Of a stretch of 64,000 bases of DNA, positions 1-11,199 are shown piece by piece. Location of the stretch: positions 63,638,248-63,702,247 of the forward strand of contig CM043944.1 in NCBI GenBank assembly GCA_014529385.2. The letters run 5' to 3'. The stretch is from Adiantum capillus-veneris (lineage: Eukaryota > Streptophyta > Polypodiopsida > Polypodiales > Pteridaceae). How positions within the stretch are numbered: the stretch's first letter is position 1; every line of letters starts with the position of its first letter. Below the pieces are notes generated by a model. It did not search any database, had not been told where the DNA came from, and worked only from the letters and a program-made list of their open reading frames with translations. The position numbers were made by a program, and so were the translations under genes.

Positions 1-159
1 ACAGGCTATTTTTTCATTTTGTGTAGAATTTCTGTCAGTGCCGTTTTCTGCATAATAGGTGCCTTACAGTCTTCTACGATTTGTGCTATATAGCACAGGT
101 TGTTCCCGCTCTGTTTCTCCTATTTTTGGGCAGTTTTCACATCAGGTGCAGCATTTACC

Positions 160-1273
160 ATGGCTAACAACAACAACACAGATGTGTTCAAGATGTTTGC
201 TGTTGACGACAGGTTGGATGGGGACAACTACCCTATGTGGGCTTTATATGATGCAACATGTTCTTGTGTCAAAGGGTGTCTGGAACATTGTGCAGGGCAT
301 TGATGTACGTCCTGGTTCTGAGGATGTAGGCGATGTTGAGGATGTTGCAGGTCTTGCTGCAAGGATTGCAGCTATTAGAGTTGTTTTGCCTACGGCAGAA
401 CAAGCTCGTTGGGATGTTAAGGATGCGCAGGCTCATGCATTGATTGCGTTGTCTGTGAAGCGCATCATTGTTCCTCACATCCGTTCAGCAAAATCTGCAA
501 AACAGGCTTGGGATATTTTAGCAGGTCTTTATGCAAGCCGCAATGAGGCTAAAATTGCTTTACTGCGTAAAGAGCTGGAGTCGAAGATTACGCATGAGGA
601 AGATGATATGGACACTTTCCTTGCTAGTGTCAAGGATATCAATGAGAAGCTTATTTCTGTAGGTGAATTCATTTCAGACAGTTCCCTTGTGCAGACCGTT
701 CTTGATGCCTTACCAGATTCCTACCAGACTTTTGCTAGTACTTGGAGACTGATGACCCAAGGAAATCCTGAAGTTGTCAAGTTTGATGCATTATGCACAT
801 TGTTGTTGCAAGAGTCACTTTCTAGAAAAAAAAGGACTAGGCAGTGTGCAGTTGAACAGGCTTTTATTGCTTCTCAAAGAAAGGGTGGTAACAGTAATGC
901 AGCCACTTCTTATGGTTCTGCTGCGAGTGGCAAAAATTATGTTCCTAATGCTTCTGCTGGCAGTACTTCGTCTGGTAATTCTAGTGATAAGGGCAAAAAG
1001 AAGATGCGTTGCCATTATTGTAAAGCCAATGATCACTTGATCAAGTCGTGTCCTAAGTTGAAGGCCAAAGAGGCTAAGAAGAAAGAGGGTGGTTCCACTG
1101 CAAATGCTAGTTCCACTACAAATGCAGCCATTGTTGAGTCTTCTGTGAAAGGAGACTGTGTTGCTCATGTTGATGCAGAATGGGCTTTTAGCGTAGAGTG
1201 CACTTACAATCCTGATGTCCATGATGCATGCTTGTCAGTCGTTGCTACAGATTCACATGTGTGGTATTTCAAC
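160..1273 (+). pseudogene. gag: copia gag (capsid/nucleocapsid), frameshifted
   Basis: The start ATG at 160 opens a peptide beginning MANNNNTDVFKMF; a reading of this type followed by a NYPMW motif is typical of copia gag N-termini. After the W codon an extra base near 243 shifts the frame, and the rest (YMMQHVLVSKGVWNIV onward) is read in the next frame. A UBN2-type gag core spans roughly 300-830. A CCHC zinc knuckle (C-x2-C-x4-H-x4-C, CHYCKANDHLIKSC) lies near 1009-1050, followed by a lysine-rich linker. The protein would package the element RNA. The frame then runs on into protease without a gap, as expected for a single copia polyprotein. Confidence 0.88.
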
Positions 1274-2780
1274 AGTGGTGCTACATAGCACATTACCTCA
1301 CATCGTGACTTGTTTACCTCTCTCGAGTCTGTCCCTCATGGGAATTCAGTCACTTGTGCCAACAACGCCTCTTATCCAGTTTAGGGAGTTGGAAAGATTG
1401 TGCTCACTGCTGCTAATGGCAGTTCCTTCACACTTGTTGATGCACTTTATGTACCTGGGATCAAGAAGAATCTCTTGTCTGTATCCGCACTTGCTAGACT
1501 TAGACTTGTAGTCAAATTTGTGGATGACAGATGTACAGTTCATGATCTCCGTTTTGGTGATGATATTGTTGCATCTGGCCTTTTGTGCCGTGGGCTGTAT
1601 AAGCTCACTTTATATGACAAGTGTGGAAAAAATTTTGCAAATGCTGTTGTAGATTCAAGGGCTATTTCAAATGCAAAACTTTGGCATGCACGTTTTGGTC
1701 ATCTGAATTTTGCCAGTTTGCTGCGTTTGCAGAAATCTGATATGGTTTCTTCTTTGCCGCCTCTTGAAGCACCTGTCAAACATGTTTCTGAAGGCTGTAT
1801 TTTGGGTAAGATGCAGTGTTCTAAATTTCCAAAGGATGGTTCAGTTCGGGCCACATGCAAGTTGCAGCTTGTGCATAGTGATGTTTGTGGGCCCATGCAA
1901 ACTCCGTCCTTGGGCAATTACCTGTACTTCGTGACTTTCATTGATGATTACTCCAGGCATGCATGGGTATTTCCGCTTAAAGAGAAGTCCGAAGTCTTTA
2001 TGTGCTTCAAACAATTTCTGGCTATGGTTGAAAATGTCTCGAAATGTACTATGGGCACCCTCCGTTCAGATCCAGGGGGGGAGTATATGTCTCATGAATT
2101 TAATGCATTTCTGGCTAGTCGTGGGATAAAACACCAATGTACAGTGCCTTATACACCTCAGCAGAATGGTGTTGCTGAGAGGAAAAACAAGTCACTGACG
2201 GAAATGGCACGATGTATGGTCAAAAGTCAAGCTTTACCGTATTCTTTTTGGCTTGAGGCCATCATGTGTGCCACTTATGTACTTAACAGGTGTCCTGCGA
2301 AAGCTTTGCAGTCTATTACTCCATATGAAGCATGGCATGATAGAAAACCTTCTATTGAGCACATGCGTGTTTTTGGTTGTTTGGCATATGCTTTGGTGCC
2401 ACAAGTGCAGCGCAAAAAATTGGATGATAAGGCTGTCAAATGTATTTTTGTTGGTTATAGTGCTGAAAGCAAAGGTTACAGGTGGTATCATCCGCAAACA
2501 AAACATATTCTAGTTTCTCAGGATGTAGTGTTTGTGGAAGATTCTGTTCAGCCCTTGCTGTCATGTACTAGAGACAATCATGTAAGCTCACAGGACATTT
2601 ATGACACTTTGTTTCCTCTTTTTAGTGATGGAAATACGAATGTAAGTTCCAATGAGGCAAATGTTCAGCCTATGGGGGTTTCTGAAAATGTTAAAGATCA
2701 GCCTATTACTGATGCAGATGTACATGATGTACTTGATGAGGAAAGGGCTGAAAATGAGCAGGCTAGAGGTATGCCAAAAT
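1274..2780 (+). pseudogene. pol: copia protease and integrase, with stops
   Basis: The protease active site, normally D-[ST]-G-[AT], reads NSGAT here, so the catalytic Asp is lost. The next codon but none after is a TAG at 1286, and a second TAG sits at 1382. Integrase follows: the HHCC finger keeps WHARFGHLN but has lost its first Cys (SEGCILGK). The catalytic core shows VCGPM, FIDDYSRHAW and a DPGGEY segment, with the third acidic residue in PQQNGVAERKN. The GKKAxxSITPYEAW-type C-terminal region and KCIFVGYS follow near 2290-2460. The enzyme would insert cDNA into the genome. It is inactive in this copy because protease and upstream frame are broken. Confidence 0.9.
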
Positions 2781-2899
2781 GGCTGGTGCACACTTTGCGT
2801 GACAGTAAATTGGATGCACCTTTGTCTAGTCGTACTCGTTCAGGCTCTCGCCATGCATCTTATGCATCAGATTGTTATGCTTTGGATGTGTCTAGTTTA

Positions 2900-4449
2900 C
2901 ATGATGTTGAGGAGCCTTTGTCTTTTGATGAAGCACAGAATTCGGAAAATTGGATGGCTGCCATGCAATCAGAATATGATGCACTTATAGAAAATGACAC
3001 ATGAACTTTATGTGATTTGCCTCCTGGCAAAAAGGCCATTGGTACAAAGTGGGTTTACAAGTTGAAACGCAAACCGGATGGTGAGATCAATCACCATAAG
3101 GCTCGACTTGTTGCAAAGGGTTATGCACAGCAAAAAGGCATAGATTATGAAGAGACTTTTGCTCCCACTTGTCGTATGACTACTGTGCATTTTCTATGTG
3201 CATTGGCAGCTCATTTTGGTTGGGATGTACATCAATCAGACATTGTTACTGCTTTCTTGAATGGTGACATATTTGAGGAAGTTTATGTAACGCAGCCTTG
3301 CGGTTTTGTCATAAAAGGACAAGAGGACAAAGTGTGCAAATGTAACAAGGCTTTGTATGGGTTGAAGCAATCTCCTCGTTCTTGGTATGAGAAAGCTGAC
3401 ACTCATTTGGTCAAACAAGGCTTTCGTAACAGTCCAACAGAAAGCACATTGTATGTAAAGCGTGAGGGTGATGTATTTCTCATCGTGGTTCTTTATGTTG
3501 ATGATTGCTGATCACTGGACCAAATGAGAGACATATTGCTCAATTTAAGGCTGATTTGAATGCTACTTTCAAATTGAAATATTTGGGGTTGTTGCATCAT
3601 TACTTGGGTATACAGTTTAAGCAGTGTGATGGTGGTATTGCCTTGTGTCAAAAAAGTTACATAGAGACATTGCTATGTAAGTTTGGACTTGAGGATTGCA
3701 AACCTATTGCCACTCCCATGGAAACAGGTTTGAAGTTGAGTCTACATGATGCTGGCGATCCTGCTGATGTCACTCTTTACCAAACTGCTATTGGCTGCCT
3801 CATTTATGTATGCAACACGAGGCCGGATATTCAGTTTGCAGTCTCACAGGTCAGCAGATTTATGCATAGCCCAGGGTCTAAGCATTGGCAGGCTGTCAAG
3901 AGGATTTTCCGCGACCTTAGTGGCACTTTACATCTTGGCTTGTTTTATCCCAAGGGGGGATCATTGCCGCCAAACTTACATGCTTTTTCGGACTCACATT
4001 GGGCTGGTTGTTTTGACACACGAGTGTCCACAAGTGGTTTTTGTTTCATGCTTGGCAGTTCATGTATATCATGGTTGAGCAAGAATAAACCTACTGTGGC
4101 CACTTCGAGTTGTGAGGCTGAGTACAGGGCAGTCTTCACAGCTACGGTTGAGTGTGTATGGCTCAAACGCCTTATGGATGATTTGGGTGTTGGATAGGAC
4201 ACGGCCAACACTATCTACACTGACAGTCAGAGCGCATTGGCAGTTGCGAGGAACCCAGTTTTTCATGCTCGCACAAAGCACATTGAGGTGCATTACCACT
4301 ATGTCAGGGAGAGTCTCTCAGCAAGAGAGATCAGCTTGGCTTATGTGCCAACACAGAACAACCTTGCAGATCTTTTCACAAAGGCATTGTCTCGTGAGAA
4401 GCTTGAAGCTTTCCGCAAAGCTTTGGGCTTACTCCCCTTTGTGGACTGA
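2900..4449 (+). pseudogene. pol: copia reverse transcriptase and RNase H, with stops and frameshift
   Basis: RT starts around the NWMAAMQSEYDAL segment. A TGA at 3002 stands where copia RT usually has Trp. GTKWVYKLKRKPDGEI, ARLVAKGY and VTAFLNGD are RT fingers and palm motifs. The catalytic YVDD is at 3494-3505 and the frame is lost directly after it through a single missing base. RNase H follows (HAFSDSHWAGC, TSSCEAEYRA, YTDSQSA), interrupted by a TAG at 4195. The polyprotein ends at a natural TGA at 4447-4449 after the ADLFTKAL motif. The last two-thirds of RNase H remain readable, so decay is moderate. Confidence 0.92.
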
Positions 4450-4509
4450 TCCTGTCCTCAGGGCATGGCACTTCCCTTTACTCATGTGCCAGCTCTCGTT
4501 CACCGCATC

Positions 4510-4524
4510 ACTCCAAGGGGGATT
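4510..4524 (+). other. copia polypurine tract
   Basis: A purine run (CCAAGGGGGAT) sits 60-75 bases after the pol stop and directly before the LTR start TGTTA. This is the expected plus-strand primer. Confidence 0.7.
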
Positions 4525-4751
4525 TGTTACCATATACATGTGGTAGTGATGTGTGTGAACACACTAGGACCGCCGGGGCATTTTTTCTCTCTTTGGGAGG
4601 TTTTTTCCCCCGTGCATTATATATACGCCCATCACTCTAGGGCTATCTATCTTTCCATTGCACACTAAGTAACACACTCTCTATTGTGTGCCTTGAGCTT
4701 CCTTCGTCTTCTCCAAGCTGTGTGTGTTTCTCTGCAATCCTAATTCTAACA
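4525..4751 (+). repeat. copia 3' LTR, 227 bp
   Basis: It begins TGTTA and ends TAACA, giving a perfect 5-bp terminal inversion, and lies just after the polypurine tract. A TATA-like run (CATTATATATACG) near 4614-4627 would be the core promoter. No second copy is in the window, so the right end is inferred from the TAACA terminus. Confidence 0.65.
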
Positions 4752-4931
4752 ATTCCAAGGAACAAGCTATCCCCCGGACCTATTACAGATTCATGAATAT
4801 CCCAGAAATCTCACCAATGGCCAAATGGAATGGCTAATTCAGAAGGCAACTCGATATTGGATCCTACAGCTAAGCGGAAGAAGAAACAGAGCTACAGACA
4901 TAAATGCCTCTAGCCAAAAGGGGAGGGCTAA
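4752..4931 (+). mobile_element. 3' tail of a gypsy element (element E) with polypurine tract
   Basis: The stretch near 4893-4931 reads as a degenerate GGCTAGAGG..CCTCTAGCC hairpin followed by AAAAGGGGAGGGCTAA. The same hairpin plus polypurine tract precedes the 3' LTRs of gypsy-1 (29359-29400) and gypsy B (39494-39534). The bases before it hold no reading frame I can place. I infer the last 180 bases of a gypsy internal region, truncated on its left by the copia insertion. Confidence 0.55.
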
Positions 4932-5763
4932 TGATGGGGGATTTTCACAAGCCAAGCTCCCATACCCCTCTTCTCTTGTCCCCACCCCATGGAAACCTCC
5001 TCTTAGGGAGGGAGTGATAAAAGGCATTGGAAAAGTAAGAAAAAAAAAAAAGTATGATTATGTAAATATATGACAAAGGTAAAATAGGCCACCTCATGCC
5101 TGTGGGGCAGCCCATCCCCACCTTGCCTCCTTTTTCTTCACTGTTGCCCCATCGTGTGTCCCTTTTCCTCTCCTCCACTCAAAAGGTCAACCCCCTCTCT
5201 CTTCTCCTTGTCCTTTCTCCTTTCTCTCTCCCATCAAGCTACCGCACCTCTCACCAATAATGCATTCTAACTCACCAATAATGCACCCTAACTCACATGT
5301 ACCTTATCCTATCTTCCAAAATAGTATACCCCACAACCCCTTTCTCTCTCCTATCATATCCCATGACCCAAATACCCCCCCCTCTCTCTAAAGGGTGCCA
5401 TGTCTCTTGTCTTGTAGCTAAATAACCTCCCCCACACTCACACACACTCAGTTTCACTGAAAAGGGTGCCCACAGACCCATCCCCACCCGGTGGTTACCT
5501 GATTTTTCTTGTGTTCACACACATCTGCACACAGATTCACCTCTAAACACACTCCCCTCTCTCCCCTCTTGTAATTAATTTATTCTCCATGTCACCTCTC
5601 ACATTTTTTCATCAACCAATCTCTCTCTCTTAGTCTCTCTCTCATGAGACTGCTGTTCTGGCATATATACACACAGCCAGACAAGTGGGGCCCACAGTCA
5701 CATGGCCTATGTAGATAATGATTTCTTCATTTCTAAATTCTAGAATTTCTCCCCCCTCCTCCC

Positions 5764-5777
5764 CTATATAAAGAGGG
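5764..5777 (+). promoter_or_regulatory. TATA box of LTR E
   Basis: CCTATATAAAGAGG matches the TATA context of the gypsy-1 LTRs almost base for base. Confidence 0.6.
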
Positions 5778-6330
5778 GTCACCATCACACTAAACATCAC
5801 CAAATAGTACACTATGCACTGTGTGTGCCTAGTGCACACACACACACACCCACACCATCACCATCACCGCAATCACCATGCTCGTCTTGAGCATGACCTC
5901 TACACCCTTGGGCTATAGAAGATGAAGGTCAGCTAAATGAAGGATGATGGCCATAACCCTCGTGCGAGTCTTCTCCATCAGCTCCCACCTATCAGCCATG
6001 TGCTCTACCACTCTCTCCCTTATCTTTCCCCTACCCTATGCCTCCCATTTCATCGCCTTATTCTCTAAATAAAGCTTGAGGTTTTGTGAGTATGTTTTCT
6101 TGCAATGTTTTGCCCATGTGAGGTGTGCGGAATCGCCACCTAGTCTTGTGTTTGGAGTGAGCTTGTGTATGTGTGAAGGATGTGCGGACTCTGTGGTGCC
6201 TAAGTACTAAGCCGCTATACTCTCTCTCTCTCTCACTCACTTGATCTCATTCCCCTTCCTCTTCATCATTACTCCCAAGCATCCATCTCTCTTGAATGAA
6301 AACGTTGTTATGGTGGTGTGTTGTTTGCGT

Positions 6331-6349
6331 CCTAGCCGCTCAAGCTAGG
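6331..6349 (+). other. conserved LTR hairpin, CCTAGC/GCTAGG
   Basis: Six-base arms around a seven-base loop, followed by TGGTG and a C run. The same structure stands at the same place in every gypsy LTR of the window, with different but still pairing arms in gypsy-1. Confidence 0.6.
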
Positions 6350-6395
6350 TGGTGTCCCCTGTTTACTTTACCATGACAGGCTCGAGGCGCTCCAT

Positions 6396-6845
6396 TCGGT
6401 CCCCGGTGTTTTAGAGGCTGTCGAGGGTTTGGGGTTCGCTTTGCTCCCGTCAATACCACCCCCTTCCCCTCTAAACGTGGGAAGCCATCCCCCCGTCTCT
6501 TTTTCTATCCCGCCCTACCCCCCCTCTCTCCCCTCTCTCTCTCTCTCTCTCTCTCCCCTCGTGGGAGCTCTGTGGAAACTTGCCCCCCCTTCATCCCTCC
6601 CCCCCCTCTCTCTACATCTCTTACCCCGTGGGAAGAGACCCTCTCTCTCTCTTCTCCCATGGGAGCCCTGTTGAAACTCCTCCCCTTCCCCCCGCCCCCT
6701 TCCCTCCCCTATCCCCCCTACATCGCCTCCTTGTGTCCCCGCACCCCCTTCTCGGTCCCCCCTTGCACCGCCCCCTTGCATACTTGCTACCTACTTCCTT
6801 GTGTTGTCGCCCTCTAGAGTTCCCCCTCGCGCCGCCCCCTCGCGT
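6396..6845 (+). other. gypsy E leader fragment and pyrimidine-rich tract
   Basis: 6396-6460 aligns with the bases after the LTR at 34580-34659 (minus strand) and looks like primer-binding site plus leader. From about 6465 to 6840 the strand is nearly all C and T, with three diverged copies of a TGGGAGCCCTGTTGAAACT-like unit. Proline- and leucine-rich readings here are composition artefacts. No gene is seen. Confidence 0.5.
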
Positions 6846-7046
6846 TGTCGAGAAATTTGCGGTCTTGCTAGGAAAGCACTGGGCTTATGGCTGTGAGAGT
6901 TTGTGAGAGAACTTAACAAAAACTATATGAAGGAGTTAAACCATAGATGCCATGAAGACTAGGGTTTGGAAAGAAGTGCAATCAAAGAAGACTCACTCTT
7001 TCTCTCTTGCACTCACACACACAAATAAAGAACATAAAAGAGAATG

Positions 7047-7259
7047 TCAAAACAATACGAAAATGAAATCATCAAGGCTATGGTTGTATCGTATCATGGG
7101 TAATATGAAAGGGTTAATAGATGAGTTAATGGCATTCAATCTTGGCTGACCAAATAGGCTACGAATTGTTCTTTGGAATCGTAGTTTTGTGCTTACCATA
7201 ATGTATATATTTTTTCTAGTGATTGCGATTAATTTTGTGTACAAATCCTCTTGGTTCAT
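7047..7259 (-). CDS. small ORF b (70 aa), conserved retrotransposon-associated protein
   Basis: 70 residues starting MNQEDLY, with STKLRFQ, RTIRSLFG, RLNAINSSINPFILP and a hydrophobic end FIFVLF. It is the counterpart of gypsy-1 ORF b (23967-24179), with which it shares STKLRFQ, SINPFILP and FIFVL. It is also a recognisable paralogue of ORF a. This is the only open copy of the TGTCG-family ORF b in the window; the other two carry a CAA to TAA stop. Function unknown. Confidence 0.62.
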   Translation of the reverse strand: MNQEDLYTKLIAITRKNIYIMVSTKLRFQRTIRSLFGQPRLNAINSSINPFILPMIRYNHSLDDFIFVLF

Positions 7260-7474
7260 AGCAAGATAACTACGCTTACGTCAAAAGAAAAGTTATAGTC
7301 TATGAGAGATAGTATGATGGGATCCGGTGATAGAAGTATTTCATTAAGCCTTTCTGGGCCAAAGAGAAACACTATACGTTGTTGAAAGTGTATTTTTTGG
7401 CTAATCCATACGTTAATTCTAATAGATCGTACAGAGTGAAAGCGATAGAGATGATCATCATGTGGGTTATTCAT
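7256..7474 (-). CDS. small ORF a (72 aa), conserved retrotransposon-associated protein
   Basis: 72 residues starting MNNPHDDH. The core has the pattern S-[IV]-R-[IV]-N-V, K-I-x-F-Q-Q-R, F-G-x-E-R-L-x-E-I, S-P-D-P-I-I and Y-N-x-S-F-D-V, ending in a hydrophobic VVILL. The same pattern is in gypsy-1 (23748-23957) and, more distantly, in gypsy B/C/D (for example 51524-51748). It lies in the transcribed part of an LTR. Its stop TGA overlaps the ATG of ORF b as ATGA, so stop-restart translation is plausible. I recognise no known domain and assign no function. Confidence 0.65.
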   Translation of the reverse strand: MNNPHDDHLYRFHSVRSIRINVWISQKIHFQQRIVFLFGPERLNEILLSPDPIILSLIDYNFSFDVSVVILL

Positions 7475-8849
7475 TTAGGATAGTATGTGGGAAATGTAGA
7501 TATGAGAGAAGTGAAGAGATGAGAAGTTTCCCTCACAAGCCCTATTCTTGCCCGTAGGCAATAAGGATACTGCAAGGAGAGATGTGTCTTTAGCAAAGAG
7601 AACCTAGAGAGGATGAATTACTAAGAATGAGAGAGATAGGTTTGGTTAAGGAGATGAGATTAGATACATATATATATGTTGGATTAGAGATGAAAATGAA
7701 AACAACAAGAAATCAAGAAAACATCAATGTAGAACACATCTTACTTGAAACCCTTCGGCACCATTATTGATGGGAGAGAGAAGAAGAGGAGAGAATTCAA
7801 CGTTGATTGATACGTCAAGTACAACACCTTCTTTGATTAGAGTTGATCTTCCAAGGATAGCGTACAAGAATGGCTAGTCTTCCTCTAGGAGAAAGTGTAG
7901 GCTTGGGCTTATGTTAATGGGGCTAAGTACAATTAGGCATTACTACTCACTCCCTCAAGAATTCCTCTCATCAATGGCTTGAATTCTTGAGTTCCTTTTC
8001 AAGGAAGAAGAGGTCCCCTTTTATAGGTGAAGGGAACCCCCAAGGGTTTACACAAGAAGAGAGGAGCAAGTGTGAATAGAAATTGGAAAAGTTGGAAATG
8101 AGCTGTCCCTGCATGATGTGGGCATACTGAGGTCCAGTATTTTGATCATATCTCCTCAACCGTAGCTCCAAATAAAAAAGTAAAAACATGGGTAGAAAAT
8201 TCAGCTCATTAGCTACGATTTTTATTTAAAAATCATTTTCCAATTTGGATTGGAACCTTCTGTAAAAAATTCATCAAAATAGGGTCCATTTCTGGCAGCA
8301 AAAGTCTTCCCGTGGTCCCCTTAGCCTAGACTTTCATTTAATTCCAAAGGACACCTCATGCCATATGAAAGCATGACATTGCTCCTTGACAAAGTTTTGT
8401 AATCATGCTTGCAATAATGCATTAAAATAAGTGTATCTTTGAAATCATGCCACCTAGTGTCCCACTAGGATTTGATTCCCTCCTAGTAGCTATTCAAAAA
8501 GAAATATAAGAAAAGTATAAAAAATACATAGAATATATATATATTGGAGTTTACCCTAGATATAGGATCTAGCTAGGGTGTGAGATGATAATGAGATAGT
8601 AGAAATAAAGAATCAATGATTTTTTCCCCAACTTAAAGAGGCGGAGCTATTGAGCTTTTCCCATAGTATTTTCTGATAGTAAAGTAAGGATAGGTTACCC
8701 TCGAGAAAAAGAATAGGATGAGATAGAAGGCTTATTATTATACTTAAAGATGCATATGTACATTATAGAAAAGATAATTATGTATCTAAAAAATTACAAG
8801 ATAACTCTTGCAGGATGTGTTCCCACTATGTACGTGTCACAACACGACA

Positions 8850-9187
8850 GCGTCCCCACTCTCTTCCCCCTACATCGTCCCTTTGTACAACCCTCCCCCC
8901 CCCATTTTTCTATAAAAGGGACCTTTCTTTCTTTTTTTCTTTCTCATTCTCACTATCACTCTCTACATACCCACCTTTTTGTTATTAAGCGTCAATGACT
9001 TCCATCTATACTATCTTTCTCATTTCTTTACTTCTTTCTCATCTCTTTGTTTAAACCTTTTCCCTTTCTTTCCATCATTTCTTCTTTCAAATTTCTCTCA
9101 AACCTTCTCCCCCAACCTTCACATTTTCTATTCTCTCTTCTCTCACTCATCTTTTTTGAAAATCCATAAGCACCCCAATCTTAAAGA
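8850..9187 (+). promoter_or_regulatory. promoter-like stretch with TATA box and CT-rich leader
   Basis: CTATAAAAGGGACC near 8911-8924 is followed by a long CT-rich leader, which resembles a plant core promoter or an LTR R region. It sits just ahead of the unidentified pseudogene at 9188. No ORF in the leader is supported. Confidence 0.4.
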
Positions 9188-10520
9188 AAATGTCAATCCT
9201 AACAATAAGATAGTCCAAAGGAGTGGATTTCCAAGAGGAGATGATGATCCACACAACTCAAGAAGAGATTTGTGTGCACACCTCTCAAGAGAGCAATTCC
9301 TCTCTCATGATGACATCTGCGTTTGGAGCGTCTGTATAGATGGCAGTGCTCGTTTCTCCCTTAATGGGTGAAGCCACATCGATGACCATAGAAGTGAAAA
9401 ACATGGGTAATGACCCTCTTACCAATATCTTTGGACTTGTGGTTGATAGCCACATCTCATCAGGCTAGATTGATCCTCATGTTGTGCCATACAATCACCT
9501 ATTACCATGCATCCCTTTATGTCATCGTTTGGTCAATCCACTCATTAGAATGAATGACAATTGTGTGCCCTAGCTAATGACCTTTATAGTCCAAAGAGGT
9601 TACTAGCCCAGGATGGCTCGTTTCATTGCGTCTGAAGCTTTTCCTAGACAAGATCCCAGACCATTCAATAGACGTGGAACTTATGGGAGAGAGTTAGTGA
9701 TGTCGTCCACATTTTATGACCAAATTAGAGACATTCCCGAGCTCTCTCACATGGAGGAGGAAATGTTCATTGTATGGGACGGAAACCATCCCCTCCATGG
9801 GTGGAAATATTGGGCATTGTGGGAGCTTATGGATGAATTCTCTACACCAAAGGTTGAGTGTACGATTATGAAGTGTGACCCTACGGAGATGGCCGGATTT
9901 TTGTTGCTGCGCGGCATGAACAACAAGTAAGTTTCATCACACTTCTTTTTGTGCACTTGAATTATTAATTGTCAATATAAATTTACATTCAAAAATATGG
10001 TGACACGAGTCCATGTGCCTCACACCACTGCCCATGACGTATTTATGATGCAAAAAATAGCACTAGCGACCTAGAGTCCTTATTGAATAAATTCAATGAA
10101 GAAGATAGGGGGAAAGCCCAAAGGGCGTTTTGTGGGAGGGTAATGAACCATTTAAAATGGCTTAGACTACTTATTAAGAATGTTATCCAATGGTAAATTG
10201 CATATGATCGATATATTGGCCAAGAGCAATATGTCGTTAGTGGAGGAATATATTCCGAGTCAGGAGAAGCCCTTCTCACAATGGTTGAGAATGCATGTAT
10301 ATTGGTGGCAACTTGAAAGGTGAGCATACATGCCACACTACTAATACTTAAAGTACAAGGGTGTATTGAGTGTGGCTGAGAAGATAGAGGCTGAGAACTC
10401 CACGTTAAAGAAGCTACATGCACAGGCCACATGTGATTGTGGCATGTCTCTTGTCAAGGCACTGTAGGCTTTTTGACAAAAACAATTTGGCAAGGCTTTT
10501 GTGTGGTGGAAGCAAGCCAT
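9188..10520 (+). pseudogene. unidentified spliced-looking pseudogene
   Basis: One frame reads like protein from 9403 to 9930, broken by TAG at 9466, 9571 and 9604. It contains MARFIASEAFPRQDPRPFN and the segment HPLHGWKYWALWELMDEF. A GTAAGT donor at 9927 ends it. A second protein-like stretch (about 10050-10316, including YIGQEQYVVSGGIYSESGEA) has a TAA near 10194 and ends at another donor, GTGAGC at 10320. A third (about 10345-10468) includes KIEAENSTLKKLHAQATCDCG. The exon-intron look suggests an old cellular gene or a transposon gene with introns. I do not recognise the family. Confidence 0.4.
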
Positions 10521-11199
10521 ACGAGCCACACACAATGCAGAGGATTAGTTGCATTTCGCATATACTATCCAAAGCTTGCTATATAGGTATTGAACTATAC
10601 AATTTTGTTAGGATGCAACATTAAAATCGTGTGTTATCAATGGTGGAGGTTTTTCTCTTGTTATTTGTAGATGGTGGTTGAGCGCCATTAAGATAGGTCT
10701 TTGCAGTCCATACCCGGAGCATCTCAGCAATGCATGGGTGGAGTTTGAGAGAGAGGAGAGAGATCTCTATTACGATGATTGAATAGAGAAGCTCCATGGT
10801 AAGGAAACACGGAGAGAGTGTCCATGGTTTTTGGACTATGCGGATGGAAAATGTATAGCATGATGTTTGAAAAGAGTGTGTGTGCTCTGCTATGGGTATA
10901 TTCTCCGTGTTTGTATACAAATGTGTATGTGTGTGAGTGCTCACAAGTGTGACAAAATAGAAGGAAATTATCACGTTGGTGGTTAAGCTTGTTGCCCAGC
11001 ATTTGAGAAGATAAGTTGCGTGTATGAGTGAGAGGATAGTGACCGAGAGAGAACAAATGCAACCATCTTGCAAATTTGTTGTAGATCGCATTCTTTTTTT
11101 TTTTCCACCAGAAACAATTGATGAAGGTTGATCTAAGAACAAATGCAACCATCAGCAAGGCAAGGCTTTTCATCATTCTAACATTGGCATCTCTTAGGA
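10521..11199. other. no supported gene
   Basis: Several overlapping open frames occur on the minus strand between 10621 and 11176, but two frames overlap fully, composition is low-complexity (TH repeats from an ACAC run) and no motif is recognisable. I see nothing I can call. Confidence 0.4.

Larger units (their letters stand above)
1..4751 (+). mobile_element. Ty1/copia LTR retrotransposon, decayed, cut by the left window edge
   Basis: Order gag, protease, integrase, reverse transcriptase, RNase H is diagnostic of copia. The 3' LTR is present at 4525-4751; the 5' LTR and primer-binding site are not visible and must lie left of base 1. The coding region has two frameshifts and four in-frame stops, so it is not autonomous. 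It ends exactly against the tail of a gypsy element, so it probably inserted into that element; the 5-bp duplication (candidate attcc, 4752-4756) cannot be confirmed without the left flank. Confidence 0.93.
4932..6395 (+). repeat. gypsy LTR (element E), about 1.46 kb
   Basis: It begins TGATGG right after a polypurine tract. A TATA box (CCTATATAAAGAGG) lies at 5764-5777, in the same sequence context as the other gypsy LTRs here. An AATAAA signal is near 6066. A GGTGTGCGGAATCGCCACC hairpin is at 6122-6140, a CT run near 6221-6236, and the CCTAGC..GCTAGG hairpin at 6331-6349. The right end near 6395 is set by the primer-binding-site-like TCGGTCCCCGGTG and by alignment to the LTR fragment at 34660. 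Pyrimidine-rich throughout. Confidence 0.6.
6846..8849 (-). mobile_element. solo LTR of the TGTCG..CGACA family
   Basis: A 2.0-kb unit that is also found at 43674-45766 and 48159-50344 as the two LTRs of a complete element. It starts TGTCGAGAAA and ends CACGACA, and is flanked on both sides by gcgt, which looks like a 4-bp target duplication. Internal sequence is absent, so it is a solo LTR from LTR-LTR recombination. The minus strand is the transcribed strand: TATA box CCTATAAAAGGGG at 8015-8027 followed downstream by two small ORFs. The AT microsatellite is only about 12 bases here, against some 75-100 in the other copies. Confidence 0.85.

Noticed and set aside
1-159. Possible copia 5' LTR at the left edge
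   Set aside because: No similarity to the 3' LTR at 4525-4751 and no TGGTATCAGAGC-type primer-binding site, so it is leader only.
6429-6906. Proline/leucine-rich ORFs
   Set aside because: Low-complexity pyrimidine tract open in several frames; no homologous copy elsewhere.
10724-11176. Two overlapping minus-strand ORFs of 150-175 codons
   Set aside because: They overlap in different frames, contain low-complexity TH runs and have no motif or second copy.
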